A stretch of DNA of 64,000 nucleotides, taken from Bacteroidota bacterium. Lineage in GTDB: Bacteria; Bacteroidota; Bacteroidia; Bacteroidales; JAAUTT01. A program made the translations under genes and the position numbers. Below, piece after piece: positions 1-9,118 of this stretch; the first letter of the stretch is position 1; every line of letters begins with the position of its first letter. Below the pieces are notes generated by a model. That model saw only the letters and a list, made by a program, of their open reading frames with translations, was not told the DNA's origin and searched no databases. Location: contig JAUZOO010000007.1 of the NCBI GenBank assembly GCA_030706405.1, forward strand, positions 1 to 64,000, read 5' to 3'.

Positions 1-309
1 AACAAGGTTCGTGGAGTCTGCATTTATACGGTTACTAAGATTATTTTCAATACCTACGGCCCTGTTTTTTTCGGTAGTAATTGCCGCCGAGAGGTTTGTT
101 TGGGCAGTGACAAGGTTTGTAGAATCTGTATTGATTCGGTTACTGAGAGCATTTTCAATACCTATCGCTCTTGTTTTTTCAGTGGTAATTGCGGTGTTGA
201 TGGATGTTTCGGCAGTTCCACGATTTGCGATTTCGGCAACAAGGTTCGTGGAGTCTGCATTTATACGGTTACTAAGATTATTTTCAATACCTACGGCCCT
301 GTTTTTTTC
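1..309. repeat. Internal direct repeats in the fibre-like gene
   Basis: Positions 1-72 and 238-309 are identical over 72 bases, and the first copy is cut by the window edge so the match may be longer. A diverged third copy lies at 109-180. Each copy encodes one helical unit of the fibre-like protein. Spacings of 108 and 129 bases keep the reading frame. Confidence 0.9.
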
Positions 310-987
310 ATTGTTTATCGCCGTCTGTGTAGCTGTCGAAATAGGTTTGTTTAAATCAGACGTGTTGTCAACTTTTTCTAACCCTAAGTTTGTTTTAGCG
401 TCAACCACTGTTGAAGCTCCGGTTCCCCCGCTGGTTATCCCCAGCGGTGTTGTTAGTGTCAATCCTGCAAATGTTGGTGAGGCTCCCGGATTAATATCCT
501 GCGGGGTTGAAAGGGTAATGCTTCCCGGAGCATGGGTCACCGTTATCTGATTTGTGGTGCCGTTTACGGTTTTATATTCGTTGGTGGTGCCGTCGGCGCT
601 AATGCCAAGAATCTGATTTCCTGAACCGAGAGAACTTGTAGGCATGGTTTTCCATCCACCTTCGTAATACCAGAACGATTTGGTGTCGGTATCATAAACC
701 ATTAAACCTGCGGCTGGCGATAATATCCCGGTCCGTTGAAGTGTTGTCATTCGGGGTATGAGCAGCCCTCGCTGGGTTGACTTCAGTTCCAATATAGCCG
801 AGTTGTCGGCAGTAATGGTTGTTTCACTGATGCCCACTCCCTGTGCCAGTGAATTCTGACAATTCAATATTGATAATAAAAACGCTGTAATCCATACGAT
901 TCCCGAAAGGGCATATTTTGCTTGCTTTCTAATGTTCCATCGCTCAATGCTGGTATTGATTGAAGATGAATTTCTTATCGTGTTCAT
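1..987 (-). CDS. Secreted repeat/coiled-coil protein with tail-fibre-like motifs (partial, 3' end outside window)
   Basis: An open frame of 329 codons runs from an ATG at 987 to the window edge without a stop. Residues about 25-50 form a hydrophobic signal segment ending in NSLAQG, so the protein is probably exported. Residues about 52-120 resemble the start of Bacteroidota surface proteins (GVGISETTITADNSAILEL, then GLLIPRMT and a WYYEGGW segment). Further on, GITSGGTGAS and DNTSDLNKPISTATQ are motifs shared with phage tail fibres and bacterial fibre-like adhesins. The last ~110 residues hold three repeats of a polar helical unit (RAVGIENNLSNRINADSTNLV and variants), likely a trimeric coiled coil. 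The signal peptide argues for a cell-surface fibre rather than a prophage tail. No binding partner can be named, and the C-terminus is not visible. Confidence 0.75.
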   Translation of the reverse strand, partial: MNTIRNSSSINTSIERWNIRKQAKYALSGIVWITAFLLSILNCQNSLAQGVGISETTITADNSAILELKSTQRGLLIPRMTTLQRTGILSPAAGLMVYDTDTKSFWYYEGGWKTMPTSSLGSGNQILGISADGTTNEYKTVNGTTNQITVTHAPGSITLSTPQDINPGASPTFAGLTLTTPLGITSGGTGASTVVDAKTNLGLEKVDNTSDLNKPISTATQTAINNEKNRAVGIENNLSNRINADSTNLVAEIANRGTAETSINTAITTEKTRAIGIENALSNRINTDSTNLVTAQTNLSAAITTEKNRAVGIENNLSNRINADSTNLV

Positions 988-1912
988 GCTTTTTTATTTT
1001 GTGTTAACGTTTATTTTATTTTCGCTGTAACCATGCCCTTTGGACTTTTGTCCTGATGTTAAGGGGCTGGTTATTTATGTTTGATTTGTGGTTGGCATTG
1101 TTTGTTGAAACTATATTTTTATAGTAAAGAATACCTGATGGTTGTAAATCCAAGCGTGCAATCTTCGGTAAATAATTCGAAATCTCACATAGAATATTCA
1201 CATCCTTTTCGGCTTGTTTGCAGCAGACAGGATTATAATGAAGTTTTATGATGGGGAAAGAATTCAATGCAAATGGTTTTTCTTAACTAGAAAGTAAATT
1301 GGTTGCTTGCTCGATAATTTAATCATTTATAAGTGTTTGAATGAAGCGGCCAAGCGTACCTCCTGCTCCCGAAGCAATTTTTGATTCGGATGCAAAATGT
1401 ATTTTTTGGTCGTTTAACTTTCATTTAGCCTCTTAAATCAGCACTTTCGGGCTATTGCCCAAAAATAATAATTCTTAACAGTTTATACGAATTTAACGGG
1501 TAATTTGTTGTGTGTTTTTTATTTATAAAATATTCAACGTAACTTTTTTTACGAATATAGAGTGTGAATAATTCTGGTCGTTCCGAAATATCATCGTTCT
1601 TATTTTTACCGGTCTTCACAGTCCTAAGCTAATGTTTGATTAATATGCTGAATGGGGCAAAGCTTAGTAATAATTTATGAAAAATTAAGCTATATATTAT
1701 GTAGTAATTAAATACTATTTTGATAGATTAAAGCTATGGAAATGGTATATGAAAGGTATGTTATAGATATAATAAATTTTTCTTTTATATACGGATATGT
1801 GTAGTTTGATGAAAAATAACGTGTATCTTACCCGGTAAGATAAAGGGCTGGACTATTGTTTTTTAAATTACTGTTTTTGTTCCTAAATTGAAATAACGCT
1901 CCGTGTTGTAAC
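988..1912. other. 925-base intergenic stretch, AT-rich
   Basis: This gap lies upstream of the fibre-like gene and downstream of the LytTR regulator gene; both are on the minus strand. It should hold the promoter of the fibre-like gene. No convincing gene was found. The only small minus-strand open frame (1016-1267) has no recognisable features. A near-perfect palindrome of 9-base arms around one central base sits at 1824-1842. Confidence 0.5.
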
Positions 1913-2656
1913 TTAAAATTTCATTACACCTTTTAAAGCCTTGTATCCACTGTCGCTGATTTTTAGTTTGGTGCCGTTCGAGAGGGTTGCCAGGTAACTC
2001 GATTTTTCGTACAATTCTAATTGTTTAATGGTGTCGATGTTAACAATATACGAACGATGGGTCCGGATAAATTTTGAAGGATTGAGATGCTGTTCCAGAT
2101 ATTTCATCGTTTGTTGTTTCAGAAACTTACCCTCTGCCGTATAAATCATTACATAGTCGTCCTGCGATTCGATGTAGATAATCTGGTCAATTGGAATGAC
2201 CTTAATTTTGCTGCCGGTTTTTACCACCAGCCTGTCGATAAGATCATTATTTTCAGCGATATGCTCCGCCAGTTTTTTAAGTTCGTTGCCGGGCTTTTCC
2301 TTTGAAATTCGTTCCTTAGCTTTTTGCAGTGCCTGATCAAAGCGGTCCTGCGAATAAGGTTTTAGCAGGTAGTCTACCGCGTTTAGTTCAAAGGCGCGGA
2401 TGGCAAACTGGTCGTAAGCCGTGGAAAAGATGATGTGTGGTAAATCGTCGATAAGTTCGAGTAGTTCAAAACCGGTGAGTTTGGGCATTTGAATGTCGAG
2501 AAATACCAGTTGGGGTTTGAGTTCCTGTATAGCTTTGAGCCCTGTAAAACCGTCGGAGAATTCGCCTAACAGTTCAATATCAGCGTGTTTTGAGAGATAA
2601 TGTTTAATGAGGTTGCGGGCGGGTTGCTCGTCTTCTATAATTATCGTCTTAATCAT
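1913..2656 (-). CDS. LytTR-family response regulator
   Basis: This 247-residue regulator has an N-terminal receiver domain (about 1-120) with the acidic pair near residues 8-9, the phospho-acceptor Asp54 in LVFLDIQMPK, the Thr/Ser of FSTAYD and Lys98 of LLKPYS. A LytTR DNA-binding domain follows (about 140-245), with the typical IIYIESQDDYVMIYT and FIRTHRSYIVNI segments. The start codon overlaps the end of the upstream histidine kinase gene by 8 bases, so the two are co-translated and almost surely partners. LytTR regulators of this type control envelope or metabolic genes; the target here cannot be read from the sequence. The preceding LiaF-like gene suggests an envelope-stress role, which is inference. 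Confidence 0.93.
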   Translation of the reverse strand: MIKTIIIEDEQPARNLIKHYLSKHADIELLGEFSDGFTGLKAIQELKPQLVFLDIQMPKLTGFELLELIDDLPHIIFSTAYDQFAIRAFELNAVDYLLKPYSQDRFDQALQKAKERISKEKPGNELKKLAEHIAENNDLIDRLVVKTGSKIKVIPIDQIIYIESQDDYVMIYTAEGKFLKQQTMKYLEQHLNPSKFIRTHRSYIVNIDTIKQLELYEKSSYLATLSNGTKLKISDSGYKALKGVMKF

Positions 2657-3716
2657 TGTTGTTTAGGTTATTGTAAGGTAATAGGAGCGTCGCTTCAAAT
2701 GTGTTTTCGGTGCGGTTAATGGTTAAAAGATCGTCGTACTGATAGATCAGTTTTAACCGGTTGGTAACGTTTTTTATGCCTAAGCCGTTCCCTTTTCGAG
2801 GAGAGGATGTGGGGTCGAAATTGTTTGCGATGGATATTATAACGCCCTTAACATCAGTTTTTCCGGTAAAATTAATGGTGACTTTTTCGATCGATTCGTA
2901 AACCCCATGTTTGATGGCATTTTCGAATAAAGGCTGTAACAGCAGGTTGGGCACGGGAAAATTCAAGCATCCTTCGTCAATGTCAATTTGGTATTGGAGG
3001 CGTTCGCCAAAACGTACCTTTTCAATGTCGAGGTAAAGCATTATCTGGGCAATTTCTTCTTTAAAAGGCACCATGTCCCTTTCCTTGTGACCGATGGAAT
3101 GCCGTAAAAATTCCGAAAGTTTGATAATCATTTCCTGAGCCTTAGCCGGATTGGTAATGGTGAGCGAACTAATGGAATTTAGACTGTTGAACAAAAAGTG
3201 TGGGTTAATTTGCGCTTTTAGCATATTAAGTTCGGTTTCTTTTACCAATGTGTTTAATTGGGCTTCTTTTTCAGTCTTTTCCTGAAGATTTTCGAACGAA
3301 ACAATTAAATAATAAAACAAAATAGTGAGCAGGTAATAAAAAAGTCCGCTTGCTAATCGCCAGGGAAGTGAGTTGTCGAGGAATGTAAGGTATTGGTCGT
3401 TGTTTTTGATAAGGTTGTTAAGCACATAATAACCCGTAAAATACCATGCTGTTAAGGTTATGGTAGCTATCCCCAGATGATTTAATACAATATCCGTAAC
3501 ACGGTTTGTGGCAAAGTCGTTTTGGCGGACGGAATACCACAATCCAATGCTTAAAATACCGAAAAGTGAGTAAAAGACAAAACTGTCGGCAAAGGCGATG
3601 TCGAGCCTGAATCCGTAAAAATAGTTCAGGATGCTGGTTTGTATTGCCCCGATAGCGAACCAGACGGCGCAGTAATTGAGAATGTATTTACGTTGTCTGA
3701 ATATGGGGTGCATCAT
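2649..3716 (-). CDS. LytS/YpdA-type sensor histidine kinase
   Basis: The 355-residue protein has several hydrophobic segments over about residues 10-155 and no large periplasmic domain, so the signal is probably sensed in or at the membrane. The His_kinase domain (PF06580 type) carries the phospho-acceptor His173 in the motif INPHFLFNSLNSI. The ATPase part shows LLLQPLFENAIKHGV (N box) and KGNGLGIKNV (G box). It overlaps the LytTR regulator gene by 8 bases and lies 74 bases after the LiaF-like gene, forming a three-gene unit. Two Met codons open the frame (3716 and 3713); either could be the true start. Confidence 0.93.
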   Translation of the reverse strand: MMHPIFRQRKYILNYCAVWFAIGAIQTSILNYFYGFRLDIAFADSFVFYSLFGILSIGLWYSVRQNDFATNRVTDIVLNHLGIATITLTAWYFTGYYVLNNLIKNNDQYLTFLDNSLPWRLASGLFYYLLTILFYYLIVSFENLQEKTEKEAQLNTLVKETELNMLKAQINPHFLFNSLNSISSLTITNPAKAQEMIIKLSEFLRHSIGHKERDMVPFKEEIAQIMLYLDIEKVRFGERLQYQIDIDEGCLNFPVPNLLLQPLFENAIKHGVYESIEKVTINFTGKTDVKGVIISIANNFDPTSSPRKGNGLGIKNVTNRLKLIYQYDDLLTINRTENTFEATLLLPYNNLNNND

Positions 3717-3790
3717 GGGGCTTTAATGCGGCAGTTAACAATTCGACGTTATTTTAATGACGCTGCAAGTCCTTCGAAAGATTTAAGGGC

Positions 3791-4510
3791 TTAAAAGCTT
3801 TTGATTTCGCCGCCTCCAAAAATTACTACGCCGGTGATGTGCAGTTCTTTGTCGGAGATTTTACTTTGTTCGGCCACAATGCGGCGTTTATCGGCAAACC
3901 CGCCAAATATGGAAATAACTTCTACATGTATTTTCCAGTCGGAAGGAACGATAATTTTGGTGCCGCCAAAAATATTTACAATGTCGAGTACGTTTTTGCC
4001 ATCGTTTAATTGGCTTTCGAGCATATCGTAGGTTGAGCCGCCAAATATGGAGGTGATTTTTCCGCCTTGGAAGTTCTGTGAGGATATTTTGCGTTCGCAC
4101 CCGCCAAATATGTTCACTTCGTCGATGATGTCCGATGACGACATCTCTTTATTCGCGGTCGTGCAGAGAGGTTGTTTTTTTTTTCGGAGGATGATCAGGA
4201 TACCAACAACAACAATCATTGCCGGCCAAAACATCTGGTCAAAATGCCAAGATAAATTGAAAATTGAGGAAAGATGAAAATAAACCCCGATTGCTATGAG
4301 CGTGAAGCCAAAGCCGTTTTTCCCTTTGTGCGAAAGGCTTAGAATACCGATAAAGATAAGCAATGTCTTCCACGAAAAAATCAGATTGTGGATTGAAAAA
4401 TTTGGCCAGGTAAGCCAACCCATATTTTCGGATAACAGTAAACTTCCTGCTATAATCAGTAAAAGCCCGAGAATCGTTCTTCGGTCAATGAAGTCATTTT
4501 TCGTTTCCAT
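3791..4510 (-). CDS. LiaF-like membrane protein (four TM segments plus LiaF-type C-terminal domain)
   Basis: The 239-residue protein starts with four hydrophobic segments (about residues 10-105) ending in a basic RKKKQ stop-transfer. The C-terminal half is a predicted beta-rich domain in which IFGG occurs five times at roughly regular spacing (VNIFGG, TSIFGG, VNIFGG, ISIFGG, VVIFGG). This layout fits the DUF5668/LiaF-type cell-wall-active-antibiotic-response families. In Bacillus, LiaF inhibits the LiaS kinase. Here the gene is first in an operon with a LytS-type kinase and a LytTR regulator, so a similar modulating role is a reasonable inference. A possible -7 box (TATTTTTG on the minus strand, 4535-4542) lies 25 bases upstream. 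Confidence 0.85.
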   Translation of the reverse strand: METKNDFIDRRTILGLLLIIAGSLLLSENMGWLTWPNFSIHNLIFSWKTLLIFIGILSLSHKGKNGFGFTLIAIGVYFHLSSIFNLSWHFDQMFWPAMIVVVGILIILRKKKQPLCTTANKEMSSSDIIDEVNIFGGCERKISSQNFQGGKITSIFGGSTYDMLESQLNDGKNVLDIVNIFGGTKIIVPSDWKIHVEVISIFGGFADKRRIVAEQSKISDKELHITGVVIFGGGEIKSF

Positions 4511-4625
4511 ATGCGTATGGTTTAAAAGTTAATGCAAAAATAAATCAGGGTTGAGTTCGTGTGAATAAAAAATCGGCAAACCGGGTTAAAAAATCGGCAA
4601 ATTAACGAAAAGAACTAAAAAAGAA

Positions 4626-4657
4626 AAGCCAACATCCTAACAGTCGGATGCTGGCTT
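4626..4657 (-). terminator. Rho-independent terminator of the GT-C glycosyltransferase gene
   Basis: Two 12-base arms (4626-4637 and 4646-4657) pair with one G-U wobble around an 8-base loop. Read on the minus strand, the stem is followed by a T-rich tail (TTTTCTTTTTT). It lies about 50 bases past the stop codon. Confidence 0.85.
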
Positions 4658-4704
4658 TATCATTATATGTAAAATTCTTAATTACGTAATCTTATAATTA
4701 CTTC

Positions 4705-7700
4705 TTATTGCATTGGTCCCATAAGTCCCATGTAGTTCTGTAAAGAACCGTCAATTTGCGATTTCAATGATTTTTGACCATAAGCTTCGGCAATCTTGCC
4801 AAGTTCGTTGAGCGTGTAGAGCGCCATGCGTTTTTCTTGGTCAATGCCTTCTGCAAATTTGCCTTTTAAGCGGAAATAGTAACTTAATTCCGAACCGAGC
4901 GAAGCGAACAAATCCTGAGATATTTTAGTGGCTTTGGCATTTTCTTTAGCCTTGTAATATTGCTCGATGATTGGCAGTGCCCAGTAGTTCAGCGGAATTT
5001 GTTGTACAGGCATAATCTGGAGGCAACGGTCGAGCACTTTAACAGCCGAATCCCGTTTGTTTTCAACAAGAAGCTGTTCTGCCAGGCGGGCAAAATTGCT
5101 GCGGAAGTTCGACAACATACGCATGTTGTTTTCGTCGAGGTAAACCTTCGGATTTTGAATATTCCCCCATTTGAATTTGTTCATGAGGTTATCGTAAAGT
5201 AACTTCGAGTCAATGCTTCCGGCCTGTCCGTCGGGGCGGTTCGATTCAATAGGAACGATGCGGTAAGCCAATCCGTCGAGGCGGAGGTATTTATCGAGTC
5301 CCATGTAGTTGTCGTCCGAAACGGTGATAGCAAAGTAAATCGGACGTTTCCAGTTGTTGTGCGCAAGGATGTCCAATACCATCATGTCATTTTTGTAAAT
5401 GGCATTTTTCTTTTTGAGTTCCCATTTCATTTCAGGAACTACGTATTTCGAAAAACTCGGGGTAACCGTACCGTTGTTGCGAACCAATGTAGTATCAACC
5501 TTCATTTTGAGTTTGTTGGCCGGCAGGTATTCAATCCGGTCGGGAACATTGGGTAAACTCTTGGTTTCGGGTTTGTCGCTGGCCACAAAATCCATCACAT
5601 CTTTAATGTCGGCATAGTCGCCAACGCGGTCTACAATGTACAGGGCATCGCGGGTTCCGGTCTGGTATTTTTCTTTCGACATGGAGGTTGGTAACGCATC
5701 GGAATCATATACTTTGCGTTGCATTTGTTCGATGTACCAGTCGGCGCCGAGGTAGCTAAGGTTTACAACCCGTACATCGGTACGCACGCCTTCAACTTCC
5801 TGAATGTACCATAAGGGGAACGTGTCGTTATCGCCATTGGTAAAGAGGATAGCGTTTGGTGCACATGAGTTCAGATAGTTATAGGCAAAGTCGCGACAGG
5901 TGTAACGGTCCGAACGATCGTGGTCGTCCCAGTTTTGCTGAGCCATGATGCCCGGTACTAAAACCAGCGACAATGCAGCGATTAATCCTGCAGTCAATGC
6001 GCCTTTTGATTTCTTTCCGGCCCAGTCGATCAGCGCCATAACCCCAAGGCCAATCCAGATGGCAAAGGCATAGAACGAACCGGCATAAGCGTAGTCACGT
6101 TCGCGGGGTTGGAAAGGCGTTTGGTTAAGGTACAGCACAATGGCCAAACCGGTCATGAAAAAGAGGATCATTACAATCCAGAAATCTTTTTGATGTTTTT
6201 TGTAATGATAGAAAAGTCCGGCTAACCCCAGCAAAAGTGGAAGGAAGAAGTAGGTATTGCGGGCTTTGTTTGATTTGAATTTATAGCCTCCTATGCTGTC
6301 GGGGAGTTTGTCCTGAGGGCCAAGACGCATCTCGTCGATAAATTTGATACCCGAAATCCAGTTTCCTTTTATCGGGTCGCCATGTCCCTGGATGTCACTC
6401 TGGCGTCCTACGAAGTTCCACATGAAATAGCGGAAATACATCCAGTTCACCTGATAGTTTAAAAAGAATTTAAGGTTTTCACCAAAGGTTGGTTTGTAAA
6501 CCGTTTCAGGTTGTCCTTGTTGGTTTGTGGTCTGTATTGGGGTGCCTTTAATGTTTGCCCACGACTTATATGCCTGTACATGGCTTGGGTCGTTGCTGTA
6601 CATACGCGGGAAAAATCCGCAGAATCGTGAGTCGTAAACATATTCCGGACGGTGGGAGATAGCTACGTATTTGCCATCCTTCTGTGCGTAAATTGCTTTG
6701 CCTTCTTCTGATTTGGTTACCGGGGCGTTGTAATATTGTCCGTATAACAAGGGGCGATCGCCATATTGCTCGCGGTTAAGGTAGGAGAGAAGGTTAAACA
6801 AGTTGGCCGGGTTGTTTTCGTTAAGCGGAGTATTGGCGTTCGAACGGATAATACAGGCTGCATACGATGAGTATCCGAGCAGGATTACTGCAATGCTCAT
6901 GATAACCGTATTCCACAGAATTTTTCCTTTTTTATGCGTGTACCAGATGCCCCATATAGCCGCGGCAGAAAGAGCCACAGTATAGAAAACCCATCCGGAG
7001 TTAAACGGAAGACCGAAGTCGTTTACAAACAAAAGCTCAAACCATGATGCAAAAACAAAAACTCCCTGAACAACACCGTATAGCACCACGCCAAGAACAG
7101 CCGATGATATAAGGAATGCTGCAATGATTCCGTTACGGGTAGGAGTGTATTTACGGAAATAGTAAACCATGCCGATTGCCGGGATTGCCAACAAGTTCAG
7201 CAGGTGGACACCAATGGAAAGCCCCATGAGGTAAGCTATGAGGATGAGCCAGCGGTTGCCGAATTTCTCATCGGCTTCGTTTTCCCATTTCAGGATTGCC
7301 CAAAATACCAACGCGGTAAACAGTGACGACGAAGCATAAACTTCAGCCTCAACAGCCGAAAACCAGAAACTGTCGGTAAAGGTATAGGCAAGTGCACCAA
7401 CAGCACCGCTACCGATGATGGCAATGAGCTGTGTAATGGTATATTCTTCTTTAACACCGGTAATTTTGCGGGCCAGGTGGGTAATGCTCCAGAACAGGAA
7501 CAGGATGGTGAACCCGCTGCAAAGTGCCGAGTAGATATTTACAGTTTTAGGGATTAGGTAAACATTGCCGCCGGCAAATAACGTGGCCAAACGTCCGAGC
7601 ATGGCAAAGAGCGGGTTTCCCGGGGGGTGGCCAACTTCGAGTTTTAACGCGGTGGCAATAAACTCGCCACAATCCCAAAAGCTGGCCGTTGGCTCAATAG

Positions 7701-7776
7701 TCAGGATGTAAACCGCCGAGGCTATCAAAAAGATAATCCATCCGGCAATGTTGTTAATCGATTTAAATTTCTTCAT
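4705..7776 (-). CDS. DUF2723 / TMEM260-like GT-C membrane glycosyltransferase
   Basis: The 1023-residue protein begins with a TM helix followed by EPTASFWDCGEFIATA and HPPGNPLF, the hallmark N-terminal signature of DUF2723 (CAZy GT117, relatives of eukaryotic TMEM260). Acidic residues in this first loop are characteristic of GT-C enzymes. About ten further TM segments extend to residue ~620, and a soluble, probably periplasmic C-terminal region of ~400 residues contains FTNGDNDTFPLWYIQE. Eukaryotic TMEM260 is a protein O-mannosyltransferase. In Bacteroidota the family is widespread and likely transfers a lipid-linked sugar to exported proteins or glycans, but the acceptor is not evident here. 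It is a single-gene unit with its own terminator. Confidence 0.9.
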   Translation of the reverse strand: MKKFKSINNIAGWIIFLIASAVYILTIEPTASFWDCGEFIATALKLEVGHPPGNPLFAMLGRLATLFAGGNVYLIPKTVNIYSALCSGFTILFLFWSITHLARKITGVKEEYTITQLIAIIGSGAVGALAYTFTDSFWFSAVEAEVYASSSLFTALVFWAILKWENEADEKFGNRWLILIAYLMGLSIGVHLLNLLAIPAIGMVYYFRKYTPTRNGIIAAFLISSAVLGVVLYGVVQGVFVFASWFELLFVNDFGLPFNSGWVFYTVALSAAAIWGIWYTHKKGKILWNTVIMSIAVILLGYSSYAACIIRSNANTPLNENNPANLFNLLSYLNREQYGDRPLLYGQYYNAPVTKSEEGKAIYAQKDGKYVAISHRPEYVYDSRFCGFFPRMYSNDPSHVQAYKSWANIKGTPIQTTNQQGQPETVYKPTFGENLKFFLNYQVNWMYFRYFMWNFVGRQSDIQGHGDPIKGNWISGIKFIDEMRLGPQDKLPDSIGGYKFKSNKARNTYFFLPLLLGLAGLFYHYKKHQKDFWIVMILFFMTGLAIVLYLNQTPFQPRERDYAYAGSFYAFAIWIGLGVMALIDWAGKKSKGALTAGLIAALSLVLVPGIMAQQNWDDHDRSDRYTCRDFAYNYLNSCAPNAILFTNGDNDTFPLWYIQEVEGVRTDVRVVNLSYLGADWYIEQMQRKVYDSDALPTSMSKEKYQTGTRDALYIVDRVGDYADIKDVMDFVASDKPETKSLPNVPDRIEYLPANKLKMKVDTTLVRNNGTVTPSFSKYVVPEMKWELKKKNAIYKNDMMVLDILAHNNWKRPIYFAITVSDDNYMGLDKYLRLDGLAYRIVPIESNRPDGQAGSIDSKLLYDNLMNKFKWGNIQNPKVYLDENNMRMLSNFRSNFARLAEQLLVENKRDSAVKVLDRCLQIMPVQQIPLNYWALPIIEQYYKAKENAKATKISQDLFASLGSELSYYFRLKGKFAEGIDQEKRMALYTLNELGKIAEAYGQKSLKSQIDGSLQNYMGLMGPMQ

Positions 7777-7984
7777 GAGATATGCTTAACAAACTTAATT
7801 AGTTGTAAGGTTTTTTAAAACGAAGCAAAGAAAGATAAAATTTGTTGATTTTAAAACCAGGATGTTTGATATTTTCGCAGGGCGATTTGTTAAAAAAGTT
7901 AAAAAAAGAAGGGCTTTTTAGGACGTTTTGCCGGGGTGTTTTTTGTGATTGAACTATAAGTTAAAATACTCAATATTAATTATT

Positions 7985-9118
7985 ATGATAAAGAATTTTC
8001 GGGTTTTATTACTGGCTGTAATTTTGTTTAATGGGATTTTGTTTCTGGCAGATGGGCAACCGGTAACCCAGGCCCGCGAAGATGTTTTCTTTGCACCTGC
8101 CGACAGCCAGAAGCTGGCTTTTCATCTGAACAACAAAACCTTTTTTAAAAATAATGAATACTTTAACCCGCTAGAGGAAGGTTATACCTTACCGGGCGTG
8201 GTGCTCGAACCTTCGTTGGTGTATTATCCCGGAGCCACAACGCGCATTGAGGCCGGTGCCAGCATGCTTAAATATTCCGGTCGCGACGGGGTTTACCGTA
8301 CCGACCCGTTGTTTCGGTTTCAATATCAGCCTGTATCTTATTTTCAGATGGTTGTTGGTACTCTCTACGGCGGTAGTCTGCATGGCCTGATAGAGCCGCT
8401 TTACCGTTGGGAACGCGATTTTACCAACCCTGTCGAAAACGGTGCCCAGTTTCTTTTTAAAACCGACCGACTGAAAGCCGATGTGTGGATCGACTGGGAA
8501 AAGTTTATCCTTCAGGGCGACCCGTTTCAGGAGCAACTAACTTTTGGGACTACTTTCTCGTGGAAACTGCTGCCCGGACAGCCTAACTTCGATCTTTACC
8601 TGCCTTTTCAAACCCTGGTTGGTCATCATGGCGGCCAAATTACCTCGATTGACCTCCCGTTGCAGACCATTGCCAACATGGCTACCGGACTTCAATCGGT
8701 TTGGCGTAATCCGGGAGGTTTTATTCATCAAGTTGATTTTGATTGCTGGGTGATGACGTATAATGATTTGTCACCTCAAAAATTACAGGCTTATAAAAAC
8801 GGGTATGCTATTTATCCCAAAGTAGCACTGCATAGCGGCGGCTTTATTCTCGATGCCGGTTATTTTCGCGGCGAGCGGTTTATCTCTCCCAAAGGCGAGG
8901 CTTTGTTCCATTCGGCAACCGTGCCCTATAATGGATATGCCTATGAAGCGCAGAATGTTGTGAGCGCAAAGCTGATATATCAGAAAAAGATACAAAAGGG
9001 ACTTTGGGTTGCGGCTTATTTTGAGGGCTATAACAGCAGCAACAATTCCAAAATGGACTATGATTACGGCTTTCACCTGCTATTCGATAAGGAGTTTTTT
9101 ATTGCGCGGATTAAATAG
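7985..9118 (+). CDS. Secreted porin-like / outer-membrane beta-barrel protein, unknown function
   Basis: The frame is open from a TTG at 7949, but the ATG at 7985 gives a clean signal peptide (MIKNFRVLLLAVILFNGILF, cleavage near LADGQP) and is preferred. The 377-residue mature protein is rich in alternating hydrophobic and aromatic stretches such as RIEAGASMLKYSG, YFQMVVGTLYGG and LWVAAYFEGYN, as in outer-membrane barrels. It ends in short strand-like segments (YDYGFHLLFDKEFFIARIK). No enzyme motif is visible. It is transcribed divergently from the GT-C glycosyltransferase with a 208-base gap. I do not recognise the family; an outer-membrane location is inference. Confidence 0.75.
   Translation: MIKNFRVLLLAVILFNGILFLADGQPVTQAREDVFFAPADSQKLAFHLNNKTFFKNNEYFNPLEEGYTLPGVVLEPSLVYYPGATTRIEAGASMLKYSGRDGVYRTDPLFRFQYQPVSYFQMVVGTLYGGSLHGLIEPLYRWERDFTNPVENGAQFLFKTDRLKADVWIDWEKFILQGDPFQEQLTFGTTFSWKLLPGQPNFDLYLPFQTLVGHHGGQITSIDLPLQTIANMATGLQSVWRNPGGFIHQVDFDCWVMTYNDLSPQKLQAYKNGYAIYPKVALHSGGFILDAGYFRGERFISPKGEALFHSATVPYNGYAYEAQNVVSAKLIYQKKIQKGLWVAAYFEGYNSSNNSKMDYDYGFHLLFDKEFFIARIK

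Noticed and set aside
1-987. Prophage tail fibre
   Set aside because: Fibre-like motifs are present, but the protein has a signal peptide and no other phage gene is visible in the window.
1016-1267. 83-codon minus-strand open frame upstream of the fibre-like gene
   Set aside because: Composition does not resemble a folded protein, there is no signal or domain, and it lies where the promoter of the next gene is expected.
1824-1842. Near-perfect 19-base palindrome in the first intergenic region
   Set aside because: Noted as a possible operator, but no promoter element or second copy nearby supports a role.
7949-7984. TTG start extending the porin-like protein by 12 residues
   Set aside because: The internal ATG at 7985 directly precedes a standard signal peptide; the extension would bury it.
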